From contig SKFX01000191.1 in NCBI GenBank assembly GCA_007117775.1, positions 1-13,824 of the forward strand: a stretch of 13,824 nucleotides of DNA. The letters run 5' to 3'. Made by a program: the position numbers and the translations under genes. This document shows, in pieces, positions 6,221 through 13,491 of the stretch (position 1 is the first letter of the stretch; each line of letters opens with the position of its first letter). The DNA is from Ilumatobacteraceae bacterium (GTDB taxonomy: Bacteria; Actinomycetota; Acidimicrobiia; Acidimicrobiales; Ilumatobacteraceae). The notes under the pieces were generated by a model, which was not told the origin of the DNA, ran no database searches, and was given only the letters and a program-made list of their open reading frames with translations.

Positions 6221-8059
6221 ATGTCTCAACGCTCCGACCTCCGAAACCTCGCCATCGTGGCCCACGTCGATCACGGCAAGACCACGCTCGTCGACGCGCT
6301 CTTGCATCAGTCCGGAGCGTTCCGAACCAATGCAGATGTGGCCGAGCGGGTCATGGACTCCAACGATCTCGAGCGCGAGAAGGGCATCACGATCCTGGCC
6401 AAGAACACCTCGGTGCACTGGGACGGCATCACCTTCAACATCGTCGACACCCCCGGCCATGCCGACTTCGGTGGCGAGGTCGAGCGCGCGCTCAACATGG
6501 TCGATGCCATCGTGCTGCTCGTCGACGCCGCCGAAGGACCCCTTCCCCAGACGCGTTTCGTGCTCCGCAAGGCCCTGGCGCTCGATATGCCCGCCATCTT
6601 GGTGGTCAACAAGGTGGATCGCCCCGATGCGCGCGTCGCAGAGGTGGTCGATGAGGTCTATGAGCTGTTCATGGATTTGGAGGCCTCGGATGCGCAACTC
6701 GATTTCCCGATCGTCTACTGCTCGGCGCGCGACGGATGGGCGTCGCTCGAGCCCGGTGTGATCGGCACCGATCTGACGCCGTTGCGCGATGTGATCGCCG
6801 CCCACGTGCCGGCACCGACCTATGAAGAGGGCCATCCATTGCAGGCCTGGGTCACGAATCTCGATGCCAACGCCTATCTGGGGCGGCTCGCCCTGTGCCG
6901 TGTGGTTCAAGGTGAGATGCGCAAGGGCCAGCAGGTGGCGTGGTGCCGGTCCGATGGGCAGATCCAGAACGCGAGGGTCACCGAACTGTTCTTGACCGAG
7001 GCGCTCGAGCGGGTACCCGTCGAGATGGCGCGACCCGGTGATCTCGTCGCCGTCGCCGGGTTCGCGGAGATCACGATCGGTGAGACCCTTGCGGATCCGA
7101 ACGATCCGCGTCCGCTGCCGACGATCACCGTCGACGCCCCGGCGCTGTCGATGACGATCGGGATCAACACCTCGCCCTTGGCCGGCCGGGAGGGTTCGAA
7201 GTTGACGGCGCGTCTCGTCAAGACCCGCCTCGACTCCGAGCTCATCGGCAATGTCAGTCTGCGCGTCCATCCGACCGATCGCCCCGATGCCTGGGAGGTG
7301 CAGGCCCGTGGTGAGCTGCAGCTCGCGGTTCTGGTGGAGACGATGCGGCGGGAGGGTTTCGAACTCACCGTCGGCAAACCCGAGGTCGTCACCAAGGAGA
7401 TCGATGGGGTGGTGCATGAACCCATCGAACAGGTGACCATCGATGTGCCCGAGGAGCATCTCGGTGCGGTGACGCAGCTGCTTGCCGGCCGTCGCGGCCA
7501 GATGAAGAATATGGTCAACCATCAGCATGGCTGGGTCCGGTTGGACTATGTGGTGCCGTCACGCGGCCTGATCGGCCTGCGTACCGAATTCCTCACCGAG
7601 ACACGCGGCACGGGTGTGATGAGCCATGTCTTCGATGGCTATGAGCCGTGGGCGGGCCAGATCCGCAACCGTGCCACCGGGGTGTTGGTGGCGGATCGAA
7701 CCGGGGTGGCCACCGGCTATGCGATGCTCAATCTGCAGGATCGGGCCACGATGATGGTCGGTGTCGGCGCCGAGGTCTACAGCGGGATGATCGTCGGAGA
7801 GAACAGCCGTGCCGGAGATATGGATGTCAACGTCTGTCGCGAGAAGAAGTTGACCAACGTGCGCGCTGCATCGGCCGATGAGACCGTGAAGCTGACGCCG
7901 TATCGACAGCTGTCCCTCGAGCATGCACTCGAGTTCATCGATTCAGATGAATGTGTTGAGGTCACGCCGACATCGATCCGGCTGCGCAAAGTGGAATTGG
8001 ATCCCTCGGTGCGCGCCCGAGCCGCCAAACGCGCTGCGATGGCGGCGCGAGCCGACTAG
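6221..8059 (+). CDS. typA: TypA/BipA translational GTPase (612 aa)
   Basis: A ribosome-binding GTPase of the elongation-factor family, involved in ribosome assembly and stress or cold adaptation. The G motifs are intact: G1 AHVDHGKT (14-21), G2 region REKGITI (52-58), G3 DTPGH (76-80), G4 NKVD (130-133) and G5 SAR (168-170). Domain II follows at about 205-300. EF-G-like domains and the TypA-specific C-terminal region continue to about 590, with signature stretches SRGLIGLRTEFLTETRG and GENSRAGDMDVNVCREKKLT. The length matches the family. ATG 6221 starts the conserved RNLAIVAHVDHGKT region after only eight residues. The gene lies 12 bp after the YdbT-like gene and ends facing the fucosidase gene (42-bp gap with a small hairpin). 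Confidence 0.98.
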   Translation: MSQRSDLRNLAIVAHVDHGKTTLVDALLHQSGAFRTNADVAERVMDSNDLEREKGITILAKNTSVHWDGITFNIVDTPGHADFGGEVERALNMVDAIVLLVDAAEGPLPQTRFVLRKALALDMPAILVVNKVDRPDARVAEVVDEVYELFMDLEASDAQLDFPIVYCSARDGWASLEPGVIGTDLTPLRDVIAAHVPAPTYEEGHPLQAWVTNLDANAYLGRLALCRVVQGEMRKGQQVAWCRSDGQIQNARVTELFLTEALERVPVEMARPGDLVAVAGFAEITIGETLADPNDPRPLPTITVDAPALSMTIGINTSPLAGREGSKLTARLVKTRLDSELIGNVSLRVHPTDRPDAWEVQARGELQLAVLVETMRREGFELTVGKPEVVTKEIDGVVHEPIEQVTIDVPEEHLGAVTQLLAGRRGQMKNMVNHQHGWVRLDYVVPSRGLIGLRTEFLTETRGTGVMSHVFDGYEPWAGQIRNRATGVLVADRTGVATGYAMLNLQDRATMMVGVGAEVYSGMIVGENSRAGDMDVNVCREKKLTNVRAASADETVKLTPYRQLSLEHALEFIDSDECVEVTPTSIRLRKVELDPSVRARAAKRAAMAARAD

Positions 8060-8081
8060 TCGGATTCACCCAGAATGCACT

Positions 8082-8100
8082 CGGGTGCGACGATCACCCG
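8082..8100. terminator. Possible bidirectional terminator hairpin between typA and the fucosidase gene
   Basis: CGGGTG (8082-8087), a 7-nt loop and CACCCG (8095-8100) form a perfect 6-bp stem in the 42-bp convergent gap. An extra CACCC at 8067-8071 could pair with the same GGGTG. There is no T-run on either strand, so this is not a classical intrinsic terminator. Confidence 0.35.
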
Positions 8101-8101
8101 C

Positions 8102-10285
8102 TCAGGCCGGGCCGATCTCGACTGCGAGGTCGGGTTCGCGCAGATCAGCGGTGACATTGGAGCGGTGCCAGACCTCTCCGGCATCCCACGCCAACAGGCC
8201 GATCCGACAGCGTGACCAGTGGTTGCCGCTCACGGTCACCGAGGTGGCTCCGCGTTCGACGATGCAGCCGCTGTCACCCCCTGATACGGCGTTTCCGTCG
8301 ATGAGCACATCGGCGCCGCCGTCGACGTCGACGGCGCGCATGGTGGCGGTGATCGAGTTCCCGACCACATGGGTCGCGGCGGTATCGCGCAGATGGATCG
8401 CCCACCATCTCGCCGTGAGATGGTTGCCTCGGATCTTTGCGCTCTCAGTGCCGTCGAGACGGATTGCGCACAGGTGGTCGATGAACTCGCACCCCTCCAC
8501 CTCATGATCGCGGCCGCCGGCGATCAACACACCGGTCTCCCAGCGTCTACCGCGCAGGATCGAGCGCGATACCCGGACTCGATCCACATGATCGGCCCGC
8601 ACCACCGAGAGCGCACAGCCACGCGCCGTCGCTCGATCGGCAGCGACCTCGGTCTCGCCGCAGACCTCGACCCCGAGCATGAGTGCACCGGCGCCTGAGA
8701 TGCGGACATCGTGCTGATGTGGTCGATGTGGCGAGCCGACGGAGAGGTGTTCGAGGCGTGATCCCGCTCCGAGCGTGATCAGTGCTGCGGTGTCGCTGGA
8801 CGTCTCCGGAGCCACGATCCGGGTTCGCTGCGGCCCGAGACCCCGCACGGTGACGCCGTCGGGGACCTCAGCAGGGCCCAGATAGTCGCCATCGGTGAGG
8901 TTGACCACCTCGCCCGGACGTGCCTCACCGAGGAGAGCGGCGAGCACGATCGGACCTGCGGCAGCGGCGGTGTCGGAGCTGAACAACTCGAGAGCCTCGC
9001 GTCGTCGGAGGCGGTAGTGGACACGATATGTCGAGGCCAGCTGCTGACCGCGGCTGGTCGGTGGAGTGATGATCAGGCCCGCTGTGGTCGTCTCGATCTC
9101 GACATCGAGGCCGTCGATGGTTGTGGCGCTGACGATCTCGTAGCGGTCGGCGTCGAGGTGTTCACACCGGCCGGATCCGCCGATATCGATGACCGTGACG
9201 CTCTCGAGGTCGTCGGCCCTGTCGGGCTCAGCGGTGTGACGGTCGCGGTCCTCGGCGGTCCAGAGATAGCGGACCGATACGTCGCCCCAGATGGGGGCGC
9301 CATCTGGTCTCCACGGGCGCGCCGAGTCGAGCGCGTGGCGAAGTGGTCGGATCCAGTGGCCGGCTTCGAGCAGGGGTTCGAGCTGGTTCGGGGGGATCTC
9401 ACCGTGGGCATCGGGCCCGATACTCAACAGCAGGTTGCCGCCTTTGGCCACTACTTCGGTCAACAGCGCGACGATGCCGGCTGCGTTGAGGTGGTGCTCG
9501 TCGAGTTCGTTGCGGTTGTAGCCGAAGCTGCAACCGATCGGCCGATACAGTTCCCACGGCTCATCGATGACCCGATCGGGGATGTTGAACTCAAAGGTCC
9601 TGAAATCGGGCTGTGTCGCGGACCAACGGTCATTGGCCACCAGATCGGGTCTGATCTGGCGGGCCCGCTCGAGCAACGCATCGCTGCGCCACAGCGATGC
9701 CGGCTGACCCCAGTTCCCGTCTCCCCACAGCACCCGTGAGCCGTAGCGTTCGACGAGGTCGAGCACCTCGCGGTGGAGCACCTCGTCGACATATCGCGGC
9801 GTCGGGTAGCGCTCATCGGCCCAGTCGAGCAGCGAGTAGTAGGTGCCGAAGCCGAGGCCGGCGCGCTGAGCCGCCGACGCCCATTCGCCGAGGACATTGC
9901 GCCTCGGTCCCGATCTCATCACTGAGGCGACGTCGCCGGGAGCGTCCCACCAACGCAGGCCGTCATGGTGTTTGGCGACCATCACGGTATGAGACATTCC
10001 GGCGCGCGTCGCCACATCGGCCCAGAGTTCGGGGTCGAAACGGGCGAAGTCGAGTAGGTCGGCGAACTCGCTATAGCTGTCGATCTGGGGCCAGTGGCGG
10101 CGATGATGGGCGAGGACCTCGACCATCGGGCTCAGATGCCCGATCACATCGTCGACATCCTCACCCAGGTGGCTGCGGTACCACTCGGCGTACTGGCCGA
10201 CCGGCGCCCAGGCGGGCACACTCGCCAAACTGGCGTGGACGAAGAGTCCGTATCGGTTGCTCGTCCACCAGTCAGGGATGGTCAT
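8102..10285 (-). CDS. Alpha-L-fucosidase-like GH29 enzyme fused to a right-handed beta-helix domain (727 aa)
   Basis: Residues about 1-320 are a GH29 retaining alpha-L-fucosidase barrel. Evidence is RYGLFVHASLASVPAW (11-26), AKHHDGLRWW (104-113), FGTYYSLLDW (146-155), LWGDGNW (186-192) with D189 at the nucleophile position, VANDRW (216-221), and GGNLLLSIGPDAHGEIP (282-298). Residues about 320-430 look like the accessory beta-domain. Residues about 445-715 are a parallel beta-helix of the NosD/pectate-lyase-like type: a PGEVVNLTDGDYLG entry (457-470), then repeated rungs such as VLIDGNAVSGG and VTVSGNHWS. No signal peptide is seen, although most such enzymes are exported. ATG 10285 is chosen because homology starts there and GACAAT lies 9 nt upstream. 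The open frame to 10426 would overlap larE. Substrate identity is inferred from the family only. Confidence 0.88.
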   Translation of the reverse strand: MTIPDWWTSNRYGLFVHASLASVPAWAPVGQYAEWYRSHLGEDVDDVIGHLSPMVEVLAHHRRHWPQIDSYSEFADLLDFARFDPELWADVATRAGMSHTVMVAKHHDGLRWWDAPGDVASVMRSGPRRNVLGEWASAAQRAGLGFGTYYSLLDWADERYPTPRYVDEVLHREVLDLVERYGSRVLWGDGNWGQPASLWRSDALLERARQIRPDLVANDRWSATQPDFRTFEFNIPDRVIDEPWELYRPIGCSFGYNRNELDEHHLNAAGIVALLTEVVAKGGNLLLSIGPDAHGEIPPNQLEPLLEAGHWIRPLRHALDSARPWRPDGAPIWGDVSVRYLWTAEDRDRHTAEPDRADDLESVTVIDIGGSGRCEHLDADRYEIVSATTIDGLDVEIETTTAGLIITPPTSRGQQLASTYRVHYRLRRREALELFSSDTAAAAGPIVLAALLGEARPGEVVNLTDGDYLGPAEVPDGVTVRGLGPQRTRIVAPETSSDTAALITLGAGSRLEHLSVGSPHRPHQHDVRISGAGALMLGVEVCGETEVAADRATARGCALSVVRADHVDRVRVSRSILRGRRWETGVLIAGGRDHEVEGCEFIDHLCAIRLDGTESAKIRGNHLTARWWAIHLRDTAATHVVGNSITATMRAVDVDGGADVLIDGNAVSGGDSGCIVERGATSVTVSGNHWSRCRIGLLAWDAGEVWHRSNVTADLREPDLAVEIGPA

Positions 10286-10294
10286 GGAAACCCC

Positions 10295-10300
10295 ATTGTC
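10295..10300 (-). promoter_or_regulatory. Possible -10 element of the fucosidase gene (GACAAT)
   Basis: On the minus strand GACAAT is followed by 9 nt and ATG 10285. The first base departs from TAnnnT. The GGGG between them is too close and too poor to be a convincing ribosome-binding site. The inverted repeat at 10314-10347 begins 13 nt upstream and would cover the -35 region. Confidence 0.35.
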
Positions 10301-10313
10301 GCGCAGCGAGCCG

Positions 10314-10347
10314 GCCTGATCGAAGACGCGCCGGTGATCGATCAGGC
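10314..10347. repeat. Perfect 10-bp inverted repeat in the fucosidase/larE divergent region
   Basis: GCCTGATCGA (10314-10323) and TCGATCAGGC (10338-10347) are exact reverse complements separated by 14 nt. The right arm is nested in the 10-bp palindrome TGATCGATCA (10335-10344). The arms cover the expected -35 zone of the fucosidase promoter, so a repressor or activator operator is a reasonable inference. A smaller stem TCGGG-TGCG-CCCGA (10369-10382) lies on the larE side. The rest of the 133-bp gap shows nothing clear. Confidence 0.5.
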
Positions 10348-10418
10348 GCAGGGTCTGGATCGAGGGCCTCGGGTGCGCCCGATATGGTCCGCGGTGCCGG
10401 GTCTGCGACACTGGTGGG

Positions 10419-11285
10419 ATGGACACTGTGGGTCATGAACCCAGCCTCGTGGCCAAAGTTGCTGCGTTACGCAGCGAACTCGAGCGACTCGGTTCGGTGA
10501 TCGTCGCATTCAGCGGCGGTGCGGACTCAGCGTTCCTCGCTGCGGTCGCCCATGAGACGCTCGGGTCTGAACGCTGTGTGAGCGTGACGGCGGTGTCGCC
10601 GTCGTTGGCCGGCTCAGAGGCCGAGGAGTGTGCCGCATTGGCGTCGGCATGGGGCTTGAACTGGACGACGGTGACGACCGATGAGATGGAGCGGGCCAGT
10701 TATCGACGCAATGATGCGAACCGTTGCTATCACTGCAAGTCGGCGATGATGGAGGTGCTTTCGCCGATCGCTGACGAACGTGGAGCCGTGGTCGTGCTCG
10801 GCGTGAACTGTGATGATCTCGGTGATCATCGACCCGGCCAGAGTGCCGCCGAGCAGGCTGGCGCGCAGTTCCCGCTCGTCGTGGCCGGATTCACCAAAGA
10901 CGAGATTCGCGCCATCTCCAAACAGATGGGCCTCATCACCTGGGACAAACCGGCCGCAGCGTGTCTGGCGAGTCGTCTCCCGTATGGGACGGAGGTCTCG
11001 GTCGCCGTCTTGAGCCGGGTCGAACGCGCCGAATCGGCGCTCAAGTCCCTCGGTTTCACTCAGGTCCGGGTGCGCCACTACGGCGAGACCGCTCGCATCG
11101 AAGTCGACGCCGACGAACTCGCATCGCTGGTGCGACTGCGCGCCGAGGTGGTCCGATCGCTGCGAGCGGTCGGATACGAATACGTCACCGCGGATCTCGA
11201 GGGGTTCCGTTCGGGCAACCTCAACACCGCGCTGATACCCGCTGTCGCTGCACCCGAGACCAGCGACGCGGCGCCCACCGTGTGA
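10419..11285 (+). CDS. larE: LarE-family ATP-dependent sulfur transferase (288 aa)
   Basis: A PP-loop ATP pyrophosphatase-type enzyme. LarE adenylates the carboxylates of a nicotinate-derived precursor and inserts sulfur in making the nickel-pincer nucleotide cofactor of lactate racemase-type enzymes. Evidence is the PP-loop AFSGGADSAFL (30-40), NRCYHCK (101-107), LGVNCDDLGDHRPG (127-140), KPAAACLASRLPYGTEVS (177-194) and a C-terminal GYEYVTADLEGFRSGNLN (252-269). C182 is at the position of the known sacrificial cysteine, and C103/C106 form a CxxC. The length is normal. ATG 10419 has GACACT 6 nt upstream, a weak -10 match, and no clear Shine-Dalgarno. No larA, larB or larC is in the window. 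The gene is divergent from the fucosidase gene and is followed, 65 bp on, by a separately promoted oxidoreductase. Confidence 0.92.
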   Translation: MDTVGHEPSLVAKVAALRSELERLGSVIVAFSGGADSAFLAAVAHETLGSERCVSVTAVSPSLAGSEAEECAALASAWGLNWTTVTTDEMERASYRRNDANRCYHCKSAMMEVLSPIADERGAVVVLGVNCDDLGDHRPGQSAAEQAGAQFPLVVAGFTKDEIRAISKQMGLITWDKPAAACLASRLPYGTEVSVAVLSRVERAESALKSLGFTQVRVRHYGETARIEVDADELASLVRLRAEVVRSLRAVGYEYVTADLEGFRSGNLNTALIPAVAAPETSDAAPTV

Positions 11286-11291
11286 CGTCGA

Positions 11292-11316
11292 CACCTAGGT
11301 GATCGACTTCGATCAC
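11292..11316. promoter_or_regulatory. Palindrome plus 7-bp hairpin between larE and the oxidoreductase
   Basis: CACCTAGGTG (11292-11301) is a perfect 10-bp palindrome. Overlapping its end, GTGATCG-ACTT-CGATCAC (11299-11316) is a perfect 7-bp stem with a 4-nt loop. The pair starts 7 bp after the larE stop and ends 21 bp before the next gene's -10. It could be a larE terminator (no T-run) or an operator. The TGATCGA half-site also occurs in the inverted repeat upstream of larE. Confidence 0.4.
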
Positions 11317-11337
11317 GGATCATCATCGCCGACGACC

Positions 11338-11343
11338 TAGGGT
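11338..11343 (+). promoter_or_regulatory. -10 element of the F420-dependent oxidoreductase (TAGGGT)
   Basis: TAGGGT is followed by exactly 7 nt and ATG 11351. It is identical to the hexamer in front of the DUF1990 gene. The intervening ATG at 11346 is out of frame and too close. This is one of the cleanest leaderless-type promoters in the window. No -35 consensus is seen. Confidence 0.55.
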
Positions 11344-11350
11344 CAATGAG

Positions 11351-12397
11351 ATGAAGCTCTCGATGATGATCAACTACTCCGGCGATTTCCACGCCGATGT
11401 CCAGCGGGTGCAGGAACTCGAGGCCGCCGGCCTCGATCTGGTGTGGGTTCCCGAGGCCTACAGCTTCGATGCCGTCAGCCAGATGGGCTACCTGGCGGCC
11501 AAGACCGACCGGATCCAGATCGGATCGGGCATTTTGAACGTCTTCTCGCGCACCGCGTCGTGTATGGCGCAGACCGCAGCAGGACTCGACTACGTCAGCG
11601 ATGGTCGTTTCGTGCTCGGCCTCGGAGCCTCGGGGCCGCAGGTGATCGAGGGATTCCACGGGGTGCCCTATGACAAGCCGATGCCGCGGATCCGCGACTA
11701 CATCGAGGTCTGTCGGATGGTCTGGCGCCGCGAGCGGGTCGACTATCAGGGTGCAGCGGTGCAGGTGCCACTGCCCGAGGGCCAAGGCACCGGTCTCGGC
11801 AAGGCCCTCAAGTTGATCAACCATCCGGTACGCGCCGAGATCCCGATCTTCTGGGCGAGCCTGATGGGCCTCAGCGTGACCGCAACCGCAGAGATCGCCG
11901 AAGGATGGTTGCCGATCTTCTTCGATCCGGAGAAGTTCAGGTCGGTCTGGGGAGCCGAACTCGACAAGGGGCTCGCGAAGCGCGACCCGGCGCGCGGGCC
12001 GTTGCAGATCTCTGCCGGTGGCATGGTGGCGATCGATGAATCGCTCACCGGTGATGCGCGCAACCGCATTCTCGACATGGCCAGGCCCAATGTGGCGCTC
12101 TATGTCGGCGGTATGGGGGCGCGCGATAAGAACTTCTATAACACGATCTGCCGCAAGTACGGCTACGAGGACGAGGCCGCCGAGATTCAGGACCTGTATC
12201 TGTCAGGCAAGAAGGATGAGGCGGCCGCGGCGGTGCCCGCAGAGATGCTCGAGAACACCAATCTGGTCGGCCCGGCCTCATATGTCCGCGAGCGCATCGC
12301 TGCGTATCGCGAAGCCGGTGTCACACATCTGTCGGTGACTCCGGTCGGAGCCGGCGCCACCGAGACCATCGAAGCGCTCCGCGGCCTGATCGACTGA
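11351..12397 (+). CDS. LLM-class F420-dependent oxidoreductase (348 aa)
   Basis: A luciferase-like TIM-barrel flavin/deazaflavin oxidoreductase. Features are the N-terminal MKLSMMINYSG strand, VQELEAAGLDLVWVPEAYSFD (20-40), the conserved IGSGILNVFSRTASCMAQ (57-74), GLDYVSDGRFVLGLGASGPQV (78-98) and the C-terminal VGPASYVRERIAAYREAGVTHLSV region. Length and motifs fit actinobacterial F420-dependent family members, which pass hydride between F420 and varied substrates. Use of F420 rather than FMN is assigned by family resemblance. ATG 11351 is supported by the first residues being the first barrel strand and by the -10 element 7 nt upstream. The gene stands alone between larE and the convergent VWA gene (58-bp gap, no obvious terminator). 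The substrate is unknown. Confidence 0.93.
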   Translation: MKLSMMINYSGDFHADVQRVQELEAAGLDLVWVPEAYSFDAVSQMGYLAAKTDRIQIGSGILNVFSRTASCMAQTAAGLDYVSDGRFVLGLGASGPQVIEGFHGVPYDKPMPRIRDYIEVCRMVWRRERVDYQGAAVQVPLPEGQGTGLGKALKLINHPVRAEIPIFWASLMGLSVTATAEIAEGWLPIFFDPEKFRSVWGAELDKGLAKRDPARGPLQISAGGMVAIDESLTGDARNRILDMARPNVALYVGGMGARDKNFYNTICRKYGYEDEAAEIQDLYLSGKKDEAAAAVPAEMLENTNLVGPASYVRERIAAYREAGVTHLSVTPVGAGATETIEALRGLID

Positions 12398-12455
12398 GCG
12401 GTCCACCGGGCTGGCGACAGGGGAGTCGGCGGGAGGATCGTCGGCGTCGTCGTGC

Positions 12456-13442
12456 TCAGACGAGGCCGCGCAGCCACCACAGCGAGAGTCCCCAGCCGGC
12501 GGTGATCAACCAGAACGCGCCCATCGCCCAACGCCAGGTTCGTTCCTCGATGACGTCGATGGTGTCGGCGAGCGAGTCGGTGAGTTCGGCTCTGATCTCG
12601 TCATAGGCGGCACTGAGCGCCTCAGGGGATTCAGCTGAATAGGCGATACCGCCGGTCTCGGCTGCGACGGTTTCCATCTCGTCGATGCGGACCGGAACTG
12701 GGATCCGTTGGCCGCTGCCACCGGGATCCATGATGAAGCCTGCTTCGGTCCCGAACGAGATCGAGTAGACCGGAATGCCGACCTCGGCGGCGATGGCAGC
12801 TCCCTCAGCGGTGGGCATTCCCACCGTCGTCTCGCCATCGGTCAACACCACGATGACTCCCGGCGCGGTGTCATCATCGAGTTGTTCGGAGGACAGATCG
12901 GCGGTGAGCACCCGGGTCGCGACGGTGAGCGCGTCGCCGATCGCGGTGCCCGGTCCGAGCTGGAGGCGCTCGATGGAGCGACGTGTCTCAGCGCGGTCGA
13001 AGCTGAGGGGGCTCTCAACAGCCACATTGCCACTGAAGGAGATGAGTCCGATCTGCACTCCCGGGTCCACCTCGTCGACGAATTCGAGTGCTGCGGACTG
13101 TGCAGCGATGAATCGGTCCGGTTCCACGTCCTCGGCCATCATCGACAGCGAGACATCGAACAGGACCATGATGCGACCTTCGGTTGAGAGGACCTCGGTG
13201 CGCTGCTCGATCGGACGGGCCGCTGCGATCACCATCGCTGCGAGTCCGGCGAGGATCAACACGGCCACCACATGGCGTCGCCAGCGCGGCCGCTCCGGGA
13301 CGATCTCATCGATGAGGTCCACCTCGGTGAAGCGCACCTCGGCAACGCGTCGCCAGCGCAGGACCATCAGGTAGCCGACACCCATGGCAGCGACCACGAC
13401 GAGCAGCCACAGTCGTTCGGGTGCGATGAAGTCGCTGCTCAC
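12456..13442 (-). CDS. BatA-like von Willebrand A domain membrane protein (328 aa)
   Basis: An N-terminal membrane helix (about 11-28), a second helix (about 56-76), an extracytoplasmic VWA domain (about 88-285) and a C-terminal helix (about 305-325) give the aerotolerance BatA/BatB layout. The metal-ion-dependent adhesion site is complete: DVSLS (D96, S98, S100), T167 in GPGTAIGDAL, and D202 in LTDGE. Such proteins act with a MoxR AAA+ ATPase and a DUF58 protein, probably as a chaperone or metal-insertion assembly. The start is GTG 13442. It has a good GGGAG Shine-Dalgarno about 6-7 nt upstream, unlike most genes here, and the first hydrophobic helix follows at the normal distance. It lies 49 bp after the DUF58 stop. 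An 18-codon frame bridges that gap with 4-bp overlaps at both ends. Confidence 0.92.
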   Translation of the reverse strand: MSSDFIAPERLWLLVVVAAMGVGYLMVLRWRRVAEVRFTEVDLIDEIVPERPRWRRHVVAVLILAGLAAMVIAAARPIEQRTEVLSTEGRIMVLFDVSLSMMAEDVEPDRFIAAQSAALEFVDEVDPGVQIGLISFSGNVAVESPLSFDRAETRRSIERLQLGPGTAIGDALTVATRVLTADLSSEQLDDDTAPGVIVVLTDGETTVGMPTAEGAAIAAEVGIPVYSISFGTEAGFIMDPGGSGQRIPVPVRIDEMETVAAETGGIAYSAESPEALSAAYDEIRAELTDSLADTIDVIEERTWRWAMGAFWLITAGWGLSLWWLRGLV

Positions 13443-13491
13443 CGGCGTCTCCCGAGTCGTCGCTTTCGGTCGATACTGCTCACTCGGCCGT

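Noticed and set aside
5813..7528. A 571-codon open frame on the minus strand, antisense to the YdbT-like gene and typA
   Set aside because: Both plus-strand genes are clear family members with intact motifs. The antisense translation is His/Asp/Gly/Arg-rich, low in recognisable motifs, and typical of the mirror frame of GC-rich coding DNA.
10286..10426. A 47-residue N-terminal extension of the fucosidase to a start at 10426
   Set aside because: The extension is not hydrophobic, is not a signal peptide, overlaps the larE start and runs through the 10-bp inverted repeat. GH29 homology starts at the ATG at 10285.
12398..12455. A terminator between the oxidoreductase and VWA genes
   Set aside because: Only a 4-bp CGAC/GTCG stem could be found, and no T-run.
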